DNA from: Sarcocystis neurona
Lineage: Eukaryota > Apicomplexa > Conoidasida > Eucoccidiorida > Sarcocystidae
Direction of reading: 5' to 3'
DNA: 64,000 bases
Assembly: GCA_000727475.1 (NCBI GenBank)
Contig: KL647294.1
Span: 4,004,284 to 4,068,283, forward strand
In this document: positions 12,594-24,516 of the stretch, one piece after another
Layout of the letters: every line of letters begins with the position of its first letter
Numbering within the stretch: the stretch's first letter is position 1
Program-made: the position numbers and the translations under genes
The notes under the pieces: model-generated
What the model was told of the DNA's origin: nothing
What the model saw: the letters and a program-made list of their open reading frames with translations, nothing else
Database searches by the model: none

Positions 12594-13661
12594 GTGTGTC
12601 TTCTTCCCGTGTGTGTGATCATCCACTTCCTCGAGCCGCAGCAGAATACCGCAAAAGTGTTAGCAGTGTTTTCAACCCGCCACAAACGACGCTTACTTGT
12701 TTCGGCTTGGATATCCAACTTTTACTACCACTGGCTTCCTTTGCTTCCACCCTCCCTGCGTGCTTTGCCTGATTACAGTGTCGCCCCACGCAGATCTCTG
12801 CTTTCTCCTCCAGTAGTTCTACGTGATTGTCGTGTATTTACTTCGTCTTGTAGTCTCAGTCTTCTTTCCGTATACATATTCTTTTCACCGCGTAGCTACC
12901 TGAGTGGTGCGACATCTTTTTGTATTAATTCGTGTTATGTTTCCTCACTTGCATATATTAGTCGACCTAATAGTTCGATCGAACCTTCTCATTCTTCCCG
13001 ATTTCACCTCCGAAGTTCATCTTTTTTTTCCCCTGTAGCTGCCGCTCGTCCTTGCTTTGCCTCGGTGTGCTGTGGCCCCATACGCTGCACGCTACCGCAC
13101 ACCACCGCATCGCACACGCCGCACGGCGGAAAACACTTTTTCACTATTCGGAGTTCCGTTACCTTCTTCTCTCTGCTTCTGCTCCTGCACTTATTCCTTT
13201 CCCCTTCTTCTCCCCCTGTGTCAACGCCCTCCCGCTTTCACGCCGTCCGCAGGGTTTCCCAGACCGGCCTTTTCCTCTCCCATCATCTCCCTCAAGTGAC
13301 TGCCATTTTCGCCTCCTTTTCTCCTATTTCGACTTGTGCATTCGATCTTTCTTCTGTCACGGCTGCCCCCCCTGCCCCCGCTGCCCACACTTTGCTGCGT
13401 CCTTTTCCCTCCCTGAACGTTAGATTCTTTCCTGCCCCCTCTCAGCCTTTCTTCTCTTTGGAACTTGCACTTTACCACGTCTTCACATTGTGGACTGTTC
13501 GTTTGTCTTTGTGCGGTGTACCGTGTTCACCGGCTGCCCGCCCCTGCCCTCGTCCCCTCCTCCGTCTCCTGTGCGTTTCTGCGCGTCTTAAACTTTTCTG
13601 TCACCTTTCTCGCTCTATTTTCTGTGCACCGTCCATCCGTGAGCAGACATCGCCGGCCAAA
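12594..13661 (+). other. Pyrimidine-rich leader upstream of dUTPase
   Basis: From about 12,770 to the dUTPase start the plus strand is strongly C/T-biased, with many tct, ctt and ccc blocks, unlike the purine-pyrimidine alternating DNA before it. The dUTPase frame is open across it, but it contains no ATG in that frame and encodes a Ser/Leu/Pro/Phe mix typical of Y-rich DNA. A short upstream ATG frame begins near 12,936. I read this as promoter or 5' untranslated sequence rather than an N-terminal extension. This is inference; no transcript evidence is available. Confidence 0.5.
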
Positions 13662-16600
13662 ATGCTGCTGCGTATCCAACCTTTGAACGAACACGTGCGT
13701 GCTTTGTACACGTCGCATGGGCACTACCACTCCGGCGACTCCGGCCTGGATTTCTTCATAACGGAAGATCAAACTGTCAAAGCAGGAGAAACCGCCTTCG
13801 TCAAGTTAGGCGTCAAGGCTGCTGCGTACACTACCTCTACAGATTCTGATCTTGCGACACCGTCCACAGAAAGCAACGGCAGCAGCAGTGGCCACGTCGG
13901 GGCCCGCTCGCAGCAGCAGGCCTTGAAAAATGTGTCCTGGCTGTTAATGCCTCGCAGCAGTATCAGCAAAACCCCGCTTCGACTAGCCAATTCGGGTAGG
14001 TCACGGATTCTCTAGGTTAATGTCTGCGCTGCGTATTCTGGAGTGCCCACGTTATCAGTCTCCCAGCCGTGTGGTGTGTTCCTTCACCTACGGAAAGCTC
14101 CTGTTCACATTTTCACGTACAAAACAATTAGTAGGTCTCTTCCTTCACAAAGTGTATCCCGTCTTGAGTTTTTCTTCACTTTTTCCTGTTAGTAAATACG
14201 TCCAGGACCTCTGTGTTGTGCTGCACCATTGTTTCCCGCTCTTTTTCCAGTGTTACTATCGAAGTGAGGTTCGTTTGTCTGCACACGCACATCTGCTCGT
14301 AAGTCTGTCTTCTCCTGTTCTGTCCATATATTCACTCTCGCGTGCTCTCTCCCTGAATAGCTGTCTACGAGCCGGTAAGCTACAATTCCAGCTGTTCACA
14401 GTTTCTGCCGCCCAACGGCCGTTCGCAGGACACACCGTTCGAATAAATGTTTATATATATATATATATATATATATGTGACCACGTGTCGCTGCTCACAC
14501 AGCCCTGTGCCTACGTGCAAGCGTATTTTTCAACGCACACACCATGTGTGACGTGACCTGGGCACATTTTTCTCCATGTGCCCACGTCCTCGTGTGGACG
14601 CGCACACGTACACATTCGTGTGTTGTATAAGGAAACCTACGTTTTTGTGTGCGCAAATGAACAGGTGTAAATTCACACATATTCGTATGTCTCGTTCGCC
14701 CCACATATACATATGCATATGCACACACTGGCGCATAGGTGGACTTGCAGACGTACACGTGTATACTCGTCCCTACACAGCGGCGTCTGCATCCTTATAC
14801 ACTCTCATATGCCTGCGTATGTATATATATATATATATTAGAGAAAAAGCCGCTAGTCGCCATCGCTTCTCCTCATATGCAAGGATATAGCAGATGTTTC
14901 TGTTGCACGTACAGATACGTATATATATATACATAGCTGTAGGAGCAACAGCTGGATTGCTGGCCTATCCTTTACTCCTCAAGCACATCATTGTCTACAT
15001 ATTTGGACACATAATCTCCTGTACTCACCTATGCGTACATATGCACATAAATATATACATATGTATACATATATGTATACGTGTATGTGAATACATTCTC
15101 TTATTGTCACTCACCTCCTCACGCACAGCAAATCTGCTCGGCGCGTTGATTTCTACGAGAGCGGTCGTGCCACACCTCCTCTGTGTGCTTAGCCTCAGAA
15201 CGGTCGTGATGCTCCCTTTCAAACGAACATTTCTATGTATATAAGTGGACGCGTAGGCTTAAGACGTGGCAACTATTATATGCTTCCCCTTTTTTTACGT
15301 GCGTGGATCCGTGAGTGCGTCTAGAGAATGTTGCATAAGTGAACTTTCATAAAACGTGTACCGTTTTCGTGGCTGCTCTAACATACATGTCGCCTTCCTT
15401 ACGAAGCAGGAGCAGCAGATCTTCTCTACTGCGGGTGTAGGCTTGCAGGCACCTAGCCAGTCATTCGGCAAAGAAGAGACGTCTGTACTTCTTCTTATCT
15501 GTCTTTCTCTCTGTGTGTATTCTATGCACGTATATAGATACGCATGGGTAGGCTGCACGCGGATGTGGGTAAAAGCATTTCTTATTCGTTTTGCGTCTGT
15601 GGATCGTTGCGCCGGAACTCTGCTGTGTCTTTTGTGTGAAGCGGTAGCAGCAGGCAGTGCGGGTTGAAGTCAAGTTCGCAGAAATCACCGTCGACAGGCC
15701 CGAGTCCGTATCCGTCCAGCTGTGTCAAAAGCTGTCGTAGAAGGATACGTCTCTACGTAATGCCTGGCCGCGCGACGGCTGCTCCTGTGTGTAGTATGGA
15801 GGAGTCTCTTTCTGCCGGCTTTGTAGGCAGCGCGTGCCAGTTTGCAGGCCTTTCCTTTATCGTCGTCTGTCTACACAGCCGTCCTTTTAGCAACGTGAAA
15901 ACGGCTCTCCGCCGTTGCTTTTACCATATTTCACTTCCCACGAAAAATGTGCACGTATCTTCCCTGTGACGCCCACAAAAGAAATGGCTGTAGACCTTTG
16001 CAGGACGGAGTAGGACTGAACGCTTGGACTCTGTTTCTTTTATCACGCAGATTCTTTCTACTGTGGGTCCACTTGACAGCGAAAGGTTTGAAGCTTTCAT
16101 GAAGTTTTGTCTGTGTGAAACGACTTCAGGAGTTCTCTTTGCAAGCGAGATCTCTAATTTCTCCGTAAAACGGCTCTTTGTCTGATCCTCTGCATTGCCT
16201 AGACACACGTCCTAAATATGAGAAAATAGCAACTTTTCGTTTGAATGTGTGTCGTGCCGCATCGGGTGACTGCGCCTGCAGTCGGCTTGATTGATGCGGG
16301 TTATCGAGGAGAAATCATCGCCGCCGTGGACAACATCAAACAAAATGATTACACACTTCGTCGAGGAGACAGAATCGTACAAGCCGTTGCATTCAACGGG
16401 GAAGGCATTTCACTTGAGGTGCGCCCTTCACAACTGCCACGTGACGCACTGACTGCTTCTCGGGTGCTGCTACTCCTGCTGTTGTTGCTGCTGCGGCTGC
16501 AAATTGTCTGCAGCAAAGTCCTCTTTATCGTGGTGTGCTGTTGCTGCTAGCGCGGGGCGTGTATGTAACAGTTGCCACAGCTGCTGCTGTTTCTGCTCTC

Positions 16601-17756
16601 TATTTTTACCATTGCTGCTGCTGAAGAACAACACTTGCACACGCGTCCTGCTGCTCAGAGGTTGAATGTGCTGCCTCCCTCTGCTGCTGCTTTTCTCTGC
16701 TCCCACCTGCTGCGTTTCCGCGTCTGCGTACGGAGGCTGCTGTCTCAACATAGCGGACGCTGAGCGCTTCACCGACGAGCGCCGGTGCTTTGCAAAGGGG
16801 TACTCACTCACACATGTTAAAGAACATCTTTGGGGTACGTGGAACGAAACAGAGGAAGAATTACAATTTCTGCGTCGCTTCAGGGAAAGTAACTTCTTTT
16901 CTGAGGTGATAACGCCACACCGGCAGCCTCGTGGGGCACTGCTCTGGTGCTGAGGACGCGTTCTGGACGCGTTCTAGTTTGAGTTTCTTCTGTAGGTCCC
17001 GCCGGAGTGCGATGTGTCCACGGTGCTGTTGTGACCGCGGCTGGGTCTGCTGCGCTAATGCTGCTCGTGTTCTCGCTCTGGCAGGAGCTGTTGCGGCTGT
17101 GGGAAAACTCGCACTGCAGCGTCCAGCATACCGCTCCGGATTTGCTCGTCTTCTGCTTCAGGTGCTGCTGCTGTTGCTCTTCGCCTCCGCCGCTACTGCT
17201 GCTGCTGCTCGCAAAGCTCTTCTTGTTGCCTCTCTGGTTGCCGCGGCGTCACTGCTGCTGCTGCTGCTATCGGTGGTGCTGCCGTCGTCCTGCTGCTGCT
17301 GTCGTGCGTGGTCTTTCCGGTCCTACTGCGGCTGGTGCCTCTGCTCTTCTCTTGGCTGCTGCTACCGCTGGACGTGGATGTGCTGTGCTGCTGTTTGTAC
17401 GTGGTTTGTCTGTGTGTGTGGGTGTTTCGTGTAAATATTTGAGCATGCATCAGTCGTGCAACAGCGGCGAACGAGATAACAGAGAAAAGCATTCACTAAC
17501 GAGAGTATGATCTTAAGTGCCTTCCCGACCTCCGCGGTGGGCGACAGGCAGCACTTGGCCGCATATTATCGTTTCCCCTGCTGCTTCTGGTGGTGCTGCT
17601 GCTGCTGTGACAGACTCGCTCTGCCACACGCACTTTTCTTCGGCTTGCTGTGCTGCTGCTGTTGTGGTTACTGTCAACACGGCTGCTTCTCAGCTGGTGG
17701 ATGATCTCGACAAAACAACCCGCGGCGAAGGCGGTTTTGGTTCAACATCCGGATGA
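13662..17756 (+). CDS. dut: Deoxyuridine 5'-triphosphate nucleotidohydrolase (dUTPase), three exons
   Basis: Exons are 13662-13995, 16282-16418 and 17694-17756 (stop TGA), joined at GT/AG borders with matching phases (1 then 0), giving 177 residues. dUTPase hydrolyses dUTP to dUMP and pyrophosphate, which limits uracil in DNA and feeds dTMP synthesis. All five motifs of the trimeric family are visible: motif 1 DSGLDFFI (26-33), motif 2 PRSSISKTPLRLANS (97-111), motif 3 GLIDAGYRGEI (113-123, with the catalytic Asp116 and stacking Tyr119), motif 4 RRGDRIVQ (138-145), and the C-terminal lid RGEGGFGSTSG (167-177). Exon 1 ends exactly inside the motif 2-motif 3 linker. Residues 57-88 form a Ser/Gln-rich insert before motif 2, as in Plasmodium-type dUTPases. 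The start is the only ATG in this frame; the frame stays open upstream to about 12594 but without another ATG. Introns are 2,286 and 1,275 bp. No targeting peptide is seen. Confidence 0.95.
13996..16281 (+). other. dUTPase intron 1 (2,286 bp)
   Basis: Donor gtaggt follows LANS; the acceptor is ctgcag just before the VGLIDAGYRG segment. Removing this block restores the unbroken motif 2-motif 3 sequence. The intron carries (TA)n tracts near 14,453, 14,823 and 14,920, with alternating purine-pyrimidine DNA around them. No conserved protein is seen inside it. Confidence 0.9.
16419..17693 (+). other. dUTPase intron 2 (1,275 bp) with CTG-rich body
   Basis: The intron starts with gtgcgc after GISLE and ends with cttctcag before LVDDLDK. 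Both flanks are in phase 0, so the joined reading GISLELVDDLDK matches the usual spacing between motif 4 and the C-terminal lid. Most of the intron is interrupted CTG repeat (about 16,455-17,690), which opens several Cys/Leu/Ala-rich frames that I treat as artefacts. One unassigned frame around 16,740-16,950 (AERFTDERRC...) is not needed for the enzyme. Confidence 0.88.
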
Positions 17757-20467
17757 ACAAGGAATTTTTTTTTCGTCGACAGGATTTCAAGGATAATATG
17801 TCTCTCTCTTTGTTCGATCTTCCTCAACAGACATACCAAAATACGTATGCGTACACACTGAGATCGTCACACTAGAGTCGCTATACTGGCCCGTCAACGA
17901 GTCGATAAATACACATATGTATATACGACTCGCGCGTGCGTGAAGGCATTTGTGTGGTGTAGGTTTGTGTGTATACGTGAGTATATTCATACAGACATGT
18001 AAATATTGTGTGCCGGATGGCGAAGACACGTCTCTACGTAAGTATATACGAGGGAAAGCCAGTGTCAGGCGCTCTGCGTAAACACCCCTGGAGGGCAAGA
18101 GCTTCGTCGATGACCGTATATGTGTACACATTCATGCATACATGTATATATATATATATATTACTCCGTGTTGTCCTTCGCTGTCAATCTAAAAAAGTGT
18201 AAAATTTTATCGTTACCAAGAGGAAGACAGCCGATTCGGATATGTTTGTACACATGTAGGTTTGTCGTACGGTGTGACGTCGCTGCTACAGCGAGACGCA
18301 CTTTCAGGTCGCTCAAACAAGTGCCTCCCCACTACTCTTCGAGGAATGTTCAGTTCGTGGGAAGGTTGTCAAAGCCACCAACGGCGTATTTTGTCACGTG
18401 GACCGGGAAATTCTGGCTCCTACTATTCGGAATGGAACACACTTTCTTTCCTGCAGATTAAGAACACACAGGCTTTTTGTTCGTCGAGTGCAAACGCCAA
18501 CCACTCTTTACATCTGTCTCTCTGCAGCCACGAGATTTCTAGACTCGGAGTTCACCGAAATTCTCTTTTTTTTACTACTGGATGACCCTATTTCCTATTC
18601 GTGTCACGTTTCTCCAGGAGGCGCCTCCAAATTGATTAAGAATCGACTGCAGGGCGTAGCGAGACACGTAGACGTTGCCAACGAGGACAACAGGCACGCT
18701 TCTGCGTCGCATACGATACTAGAGGCGGTATTCCATTTTCCCGTGCATCTGTGGCACCTAATGTGTTTCAGTTTCTTCAGACGAAAAACTAGCAACGCAC
18801 ACCTAGTCATTTTGCCGTGAAGACTTGCATAGGACGTAGAATACCGTCTTTGTACACTGGTCTTATTCTACAATTGTGGCGGGTTGCGCGTAGCGCGACA
18901 GAGGCTGTTTCATTAATCGTAAAGTGGACGGTGGTGCGCCACCAACAATTTCAAGGGTAATTTCAACTTTAGGGGTGGGTCTCCGTGCAGGCCCACAGAA
19001 AAACGAACGAAACAACTGTTTCTTTGCAAGCTTAAAGTAATATCAATGTATGTATTTATATACATACAAAATTGTAACGTCGAAAACCAGAATACAGTGT
19101 GTAATGCAAAATATCATCTTCCACGCCAGTGTACCACTGAACGCCCACACACTTGCTTTCGAGGTTTATTCATAAGACTGTTTAATGTAGAAGTACACAC
19201 GAATAGATGCGTAAGCACGTGTGTAAGCATATGTGTGCACATATCGGCCTACGCATGTACATGTATACGTACAGTCCGACAAACACATCTACATGTAAAC
19301 ACATTTATACGTGCACACTTCGAAATCTGCTATTGTTCGCTAACTGAATACGAAGGGAGGTGTCACCGTGACCGACAGACACCAGGGTCGTAAGTAATAT
19401 CGGGTAGTGATAGACTAAGCGAACGAATACTACAACATCGACGTACACATACATATAGATATATATTGGAGTGGTTCTCACAGTTCACGACTGCAAAGTG
19501 ACTGTCAATGAAGACACGCTGCGCCTCCTGCGGCACACTCGTGCACAAAAGCGCACGCCACACACTCGCACATCAACGCGACTAACACAAACGCCTACCC
19601 AATAAAGAAAATACACGAGCAGGTGCATTTCCTTGCACACACATATACTCTTGTATGTAGGCGTGTACTGACACCAGTTTGCCTGGAACACTGAGTCGAA
19701 CAGTACTGCTTCCTTGTGGCTCAGAGGACACACAAGCCAAAATATAGTTTATCGTTTCACATTTCCGCCTGAGGGCTGAAGAGGACACAAGGAATAATAT
19801 GTTCTCCTGTCCTCGTTCGAAATGTGGTCTGCACACTTAATTTCTTCGGAAACTTACGCGAAATTCAGTCGTATTCGCAGGCACACAGAAACCGAGAGCC
19901 TGCATAAAATAGAAGCGGCTACGGCTCCCGGGCTTTCTGCAGAAAGGTGTGAGGTATATGCACGTGGAGAGTGCGAGGAAAGATGGTGAAAATACGGTAC
20001 TCTTGCCTAGATACAGGTTCACAAAATGAAACACTCAGATCGACGTGTCGCTCGTTACCTTTATAGTCTGCGTCCCTGCAGATGGTTTACAGGTGGAGCG
20101 GATAATCCCGAAAATGCTCCTTACAAGTCGAAAAAGGTTTGTAGATCAAGTGCCCTGGTAGGGCAAGTGTTTTACAAGCAGAAAGAGAGAATGGCTGTGG
20201 TAATGCAGATTTTGTTCAACGATCGGTTTTACTCCCTGTAGTTGAGACGTAGTTCTCCTCGTAGCGGTGATGGTAGTTATGAATATCCGCTGCACTGAAA
20301 AACTGACTCCGCGAAATTTCTCCACTCTAAAGAATCACATCTGCGGTTGCTTGGTTAACCGACCCTGCAGTGCTGAATTACGAAGGTGCGTGTACTGCAG
20401 AGGGCAGGCGCTCCACGAAGGCTCCGCGCGTACTGGGCGGCGGAAACATTGTAGAACGTAAAAGTAA
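17757..20467. other. No gene recognised downstream of dUTPase
   Basis: This should contain the dUTPase 3' untranslated region. Open frames at 18,262-18,820 follow acceptor-like tracts (cgcactttcag, cgtttctccag) but two frames are equally plausible and no product is recognisable. (TA)n lies near 18,147. Confidence 0.4.
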
Positions 20468-21105
20468 TCAGTAATCCCTCAACGATGTGTAGAGGCCTAG
20501 AGGCGGTACTTTTCCAGATTTGTATGGGGTAGTGTCTACCGCGGCCATGACGAAATGGGTACTCCCGTGTTTCCGTAGTTCGTTGCTGAGAAACTCTAAG
20601 ACGCAACTTCGTAGAAAGTAGCCTTGTATGGAGACGTTCAACTTTTTATATGGCAACGCCTGAGTTTCGGTGCAGCAGCTTAACGCGTGCAGATAAAGAA
20701 TGAAGCACGTTAACGACGACATATCGATTACACCTTTTCACCTTGAGACACTCCACCTACTTGCACCGATCATACGGCGAATTACGCAACTGCCACGCAT
20801 CAACAGCAAGCAATGTACGACTACGTCGGGAAATACGTCGTCCACATGTCTGAAATGAAGGAGCGAACTACTATTCACTTGTCGATGTAAATCACTGTTC
20901 TAATCACTGGAAGAAAACACCTTTTCCCAGAGGTCACCTGGGCATATAGTACGTATTGCTTTGAAACCTTGTACGCTAGAGCTCCACAGTCAAACGCGAC
21001 TTCTCCCATCTCTCCCCCAAGCGTGAGGACGGATCCGATTCGTCTGGAGGTGCAGAAAAGCAAGTTCACAGACATCCGTCTCCGTGTGCGGCTGTCGCTC
21101 TCCAT
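20468..21105 (-). CDS. Small two-exon gene, function unknown (109 residues)
   Basis: Exon 1 is 21105-20968 (ATG with G at -3) and exon 2 is 20659-20468 (TGA). They join at TACAAG/gtttca and actcag/GCGTTG, both phase 0, around a 308-bp intron. Exon 1 reads through TSRRIGSVLTLGGEMGEVAF; exon 2 contains LPYKKLNVSIQGYFL, VLEFLSNELRKHGSTHF and a Tyr/Pro-rich end. Composition is balanced and free of repeats, unlike the surrounding DNA. No family is recognised. The donor gtttca is weak, and either exon could belong to a longer gene. Confidence 0.35.
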
Positions 21106-22454
21106 TCCACGCCTCTCACGCTTTTTTGCATCCTTGCATGAATCGGTTGGTTTGTCGTCGCTCTTGAATTTGTACTGCCAAGCTAATTTTCCTGTCCCGC
21201 TAGGATGTAATTTTCTTCACCTTCGTTTTTGGTTGTCACTGATGCCAGTATTGACGCACTTTCACACATCAACAGGGATCTCTCCTCTATGTTTCATCAC
21301 TGTCTTCTCACGATGCACAGACCCGTAAACGGTATCTTCTACGCTTGTTTCCACAGTGTGGAAAATGCTGTTGGTGTTCATACTCTCCACGATTTATCAT
21401 GATTCCTTTCCAGTCACCAACTGATTCCCACGCCGCAAGTCTTTTCGCGTCTGGATATTTCTACATGCTTCGAATAAATCTTGCCTGTGCATCACACACT
21501 CCGAGGCCATGTTTCACACTTGCATGCGGAAGTGTCTCCCACGAAATACGCCACGCAGAAACGCTTGTCAATTTAAACCTAGAAACAGTGGGGAGGATTT
21601 CACAGGAAAGCCCGCAACATAGGAATTACACGACGATCGTTTCAACTTCGTTCTTTTTCAAATACACTCTTCCACAAATCTCTTGAAACTACGAATTTGG
21701 AACGTTGTCGGCGTTTGGTTTTTACCGAATTCCTATTTTCTCCATCTTTCTCTTTTAGCGGTAGTCAAGAAGACGAAGGGTCTCCTGCTGTCCTTTACTT
21801 TGGACCCTTTGTTCTTTCCCCTTCAAAAACTACCACGTAGAACTGTACTTCTGACACTGGAGACTGTCGCGTCCCCATTCCCCCGTTTCTGCCCCGTATT
21901 CCTCGATGTAACTGCCATCATGCAACTCTTCAGACGTCCTCCCTTTCCTCTTGGCAGATGTCAGTACGACCAGTCCGCTCCTGCGAGCTGTCTGCGGCTG
22001 TCTGCTTTCGTCAATAGCGCCCTTCAATTGTGCTTTCGACCATAAGTTCACCTTTTCACCAGTTCACCAGTACACAGGTATTTAAATGTACATACACCAA
22101 CCCAGGGAGGGCGACATAGGCTCCCCTCACATACACACATCAACGTGCTAACCCACTTGTGTGTATGTCAGTGCTCTACGAGTAATTCCACCAAATGTAG
22201 ATCCGCGCAAAGGTACATGCATACATGTATTCGTATATATACACCTACGCTCAGACAATGCATATACGTTTCGGGGCACCGATCTGTGCCACTTCGGCCC
22301 TCTTCGCACGTCTGCACATATGTGTATATGCACACCGGCACGCGTACACTACCTAGTCTCCCCAATACATGCACAGCATGCCTTTGCGCTTGTCACCAAC
22401 GACCTTTGAAATGCTTGCATCAGTCCAATTTGCCTCCCCTCAACACTCCCGCAG

Positions 22455-22564
22455 CGAGACGCTCGCTGCTTGGCAAACGTGTCAATTCGGTGCTTTACTG
22501 CTCCGTTCAGGACACGGTCCCAGAAACATTAGTGCTAGCGGGCGTAGTCGATTTTCTACTACAG
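22455..22564 (+). other. Candidate plus-strand exon with strong splice signals
   Basis: A long pyrimidine tract and cccgcag end at 22454; an excellent donor CTACAG/gtacat follows 22564. The 110-bp interval is open in a frame reading RRSLLGKRVNSVLYCSVQD and then TVPETLVLAGVVDFLLQ. A second frame is also open, so the reading is not settled. Further possible plus-strand exons lie in the pyrimidine-rich DNA at 21.0-22.0 kb. No product can be named. It sits between the dUTPase and ENT genes. Confidence 0.3.
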
Positions 22565-22888
22565 GTACATTGCCGCTGTAAACGTGATCCCGCCCACGTC
22601 GCGCTGAAGAACGAAGCAATCGACCTACGCCCAGCCTTCGCGAATAAAACAGTCCCTCTCCCTCTATACACACGTACGCAGGTACGGCTTGTCTTCCATT
22701 TTGAATACAAGTCGGTAGATGTACCTGCTTGTAGGGTGCAACTGTTTCTTGTTGTAAACTTTTTATCGGCTTGATTTTCTTTTCTACCCCACCACTTTCA
22801 CCCTCTCATCTCTATGTCTCTCCCCGTGTTTGTTTTTGTTGTGACGCGTCGTTTTCCTTCCCTTCCGGTCTACTTTCTCGTCCCTCGA

Positions 22889-24485
22889 CTAATACGGTGC
22901 CGCAGTATACAACCCAATAACGCATCCCAAGGGCGAGGCAATAGCCGACAGCGGTCCGGTGAATTTCTTCGCTTCGGGATCACCGACACTCGTCACGCTG
23001 TAATAGAAAGCAAGGGTCCCCATCCAACCCTGAGTAAGTGCTAAGATGATGATGAGACCGCAGTACCAGTAGAAGCTATTGATAATCGGAACGTTGGAGA
23101 GAGCGTAGCCGAGAAGAAACGGAATGAACAACAGCAGCCGAGCCAGCTCACAACCAACAAGTGCGCGCCGGTTAAGCATCAGCCAGCCGAAGCAGCCATC
23201 CTCAGTGTCATCGGCACCGCTACTGCTGCTACTACTGCCACTACTGCTACTGTTGCTGCTGCTGCTTTCGTCTCCGTCATCGCCACTGCCGCTGCTTCTT
23301 CCGCTGGTGCTCGCCCCGCTGCTCGTCCTGCCGCTGTTGTTGCAGTTGCAGACCCCCCACGGCCAGTGGAAGGACCGCAGGTCGGGAAGAAATCGCCCAA
23401 CGGACTCAGTGGCGCAGAACAAGCCAAACAAGACAACCAGATGATTTCGGACCAGCGGTCGATTGTAGTGCCACGACAGAGGTCCCACTTTCGGATATAG
23501 GTGAAAGGTAATGAACATGTGTAGCATCAGGACAAACAACCACGGCGCCGCCTGTTTCACTACAAACCATCTGCTTAGGCGCTTCCTGCCTTCTGGTTGC
23601 TCGTTTTCACCTGCGGTTCCAGCTGCGGGCCTCTTGACTTCCTGCTGCTCGACGTCGAAGTCTTGCTTCTTCTGCTGCGGTGCCTGTTGTTGCCGCTTCT
23701 CCTTCTGTGGTGCCTCGATTTTCAGCATTTGTTGGCACTTCTTCCAGCCGCGCACCGTCGTGACCTTCCGCTCCTTCACAGCAACTACGTGTGCACCTAC
23801 TTCCTCTTCTTCCGTCTCTTCCCCCGGGACCTCTTCCTCGTCCCCCTCCTCGTCGGCTGGTGCGGGTGCAGCTGCTGCGGTGGCAGACGCGACCGGGCCC
23901 TTGCCGTTCTGGCTGTCCAAGTACGCTTTCAGCAGCTCTCTCTTCTGGCTGTCTCTGTCTCTCTCTTCCGGCCTTGTCCGTACCCCACCGTTCTCTCGTG
24001 CACCAGCCGAAGTCGTCAGCATAGTACTCACCGAAGATCCTGCTGGGAGGAGCACACCACCACAGCCACCGGAGCCCGAGCGCCCCGACGTGTGAGCCCA
24101 CGCACGTCTCGGGTCCACCAGGTCCTCCTCCTCTTCCTCTTCTTCGTCTTCGTCTTCGTCCTCGTCGTCTTTGTCGTCCTCCTCGTCGTCTTCGTCGTCG
24201 TCTTCGTCGTCACCCGACCTCTTGGCTCTCGCAGTTGTCACGGCGACAGTTCGAAGCGCAGCAACAGCCCACGTCTGTCTCATCGCCGAGTAGAAGAGCC
24301 CCGTGCAAGCGAGCGAAGTAACCGCTGCGATCGAAAAAACCAGCCAGACCAACTGTCGCGTTCCTCGTGTTGTCTCAATGTCGAACCAGAGAAACGACGC
24401 CGCCGTTACTACGGCAAACGTAAACGCGCCAGCCAGACCTTGCCCTGCAGCACGTTGCAGCCCACACAGCAACATTCAGAAAAGC

Positions 24486-24516
<31 letters not shown>

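Noticed and set aside
12594..13661. N-terminal extension of dUTPase by 356 open codons
   Set aside because: The frame has no ATG before 13662, the composition is that of pyrimidine-rich DNA, and the enzyme is already full length from 13662.
16931..17510. Poly-Cys/Leu/Ala proteins in dUTPase intron 2
   Set aside because: They are frames of the CTG repeat inside an intron defined by the rebuilt dUTPase.
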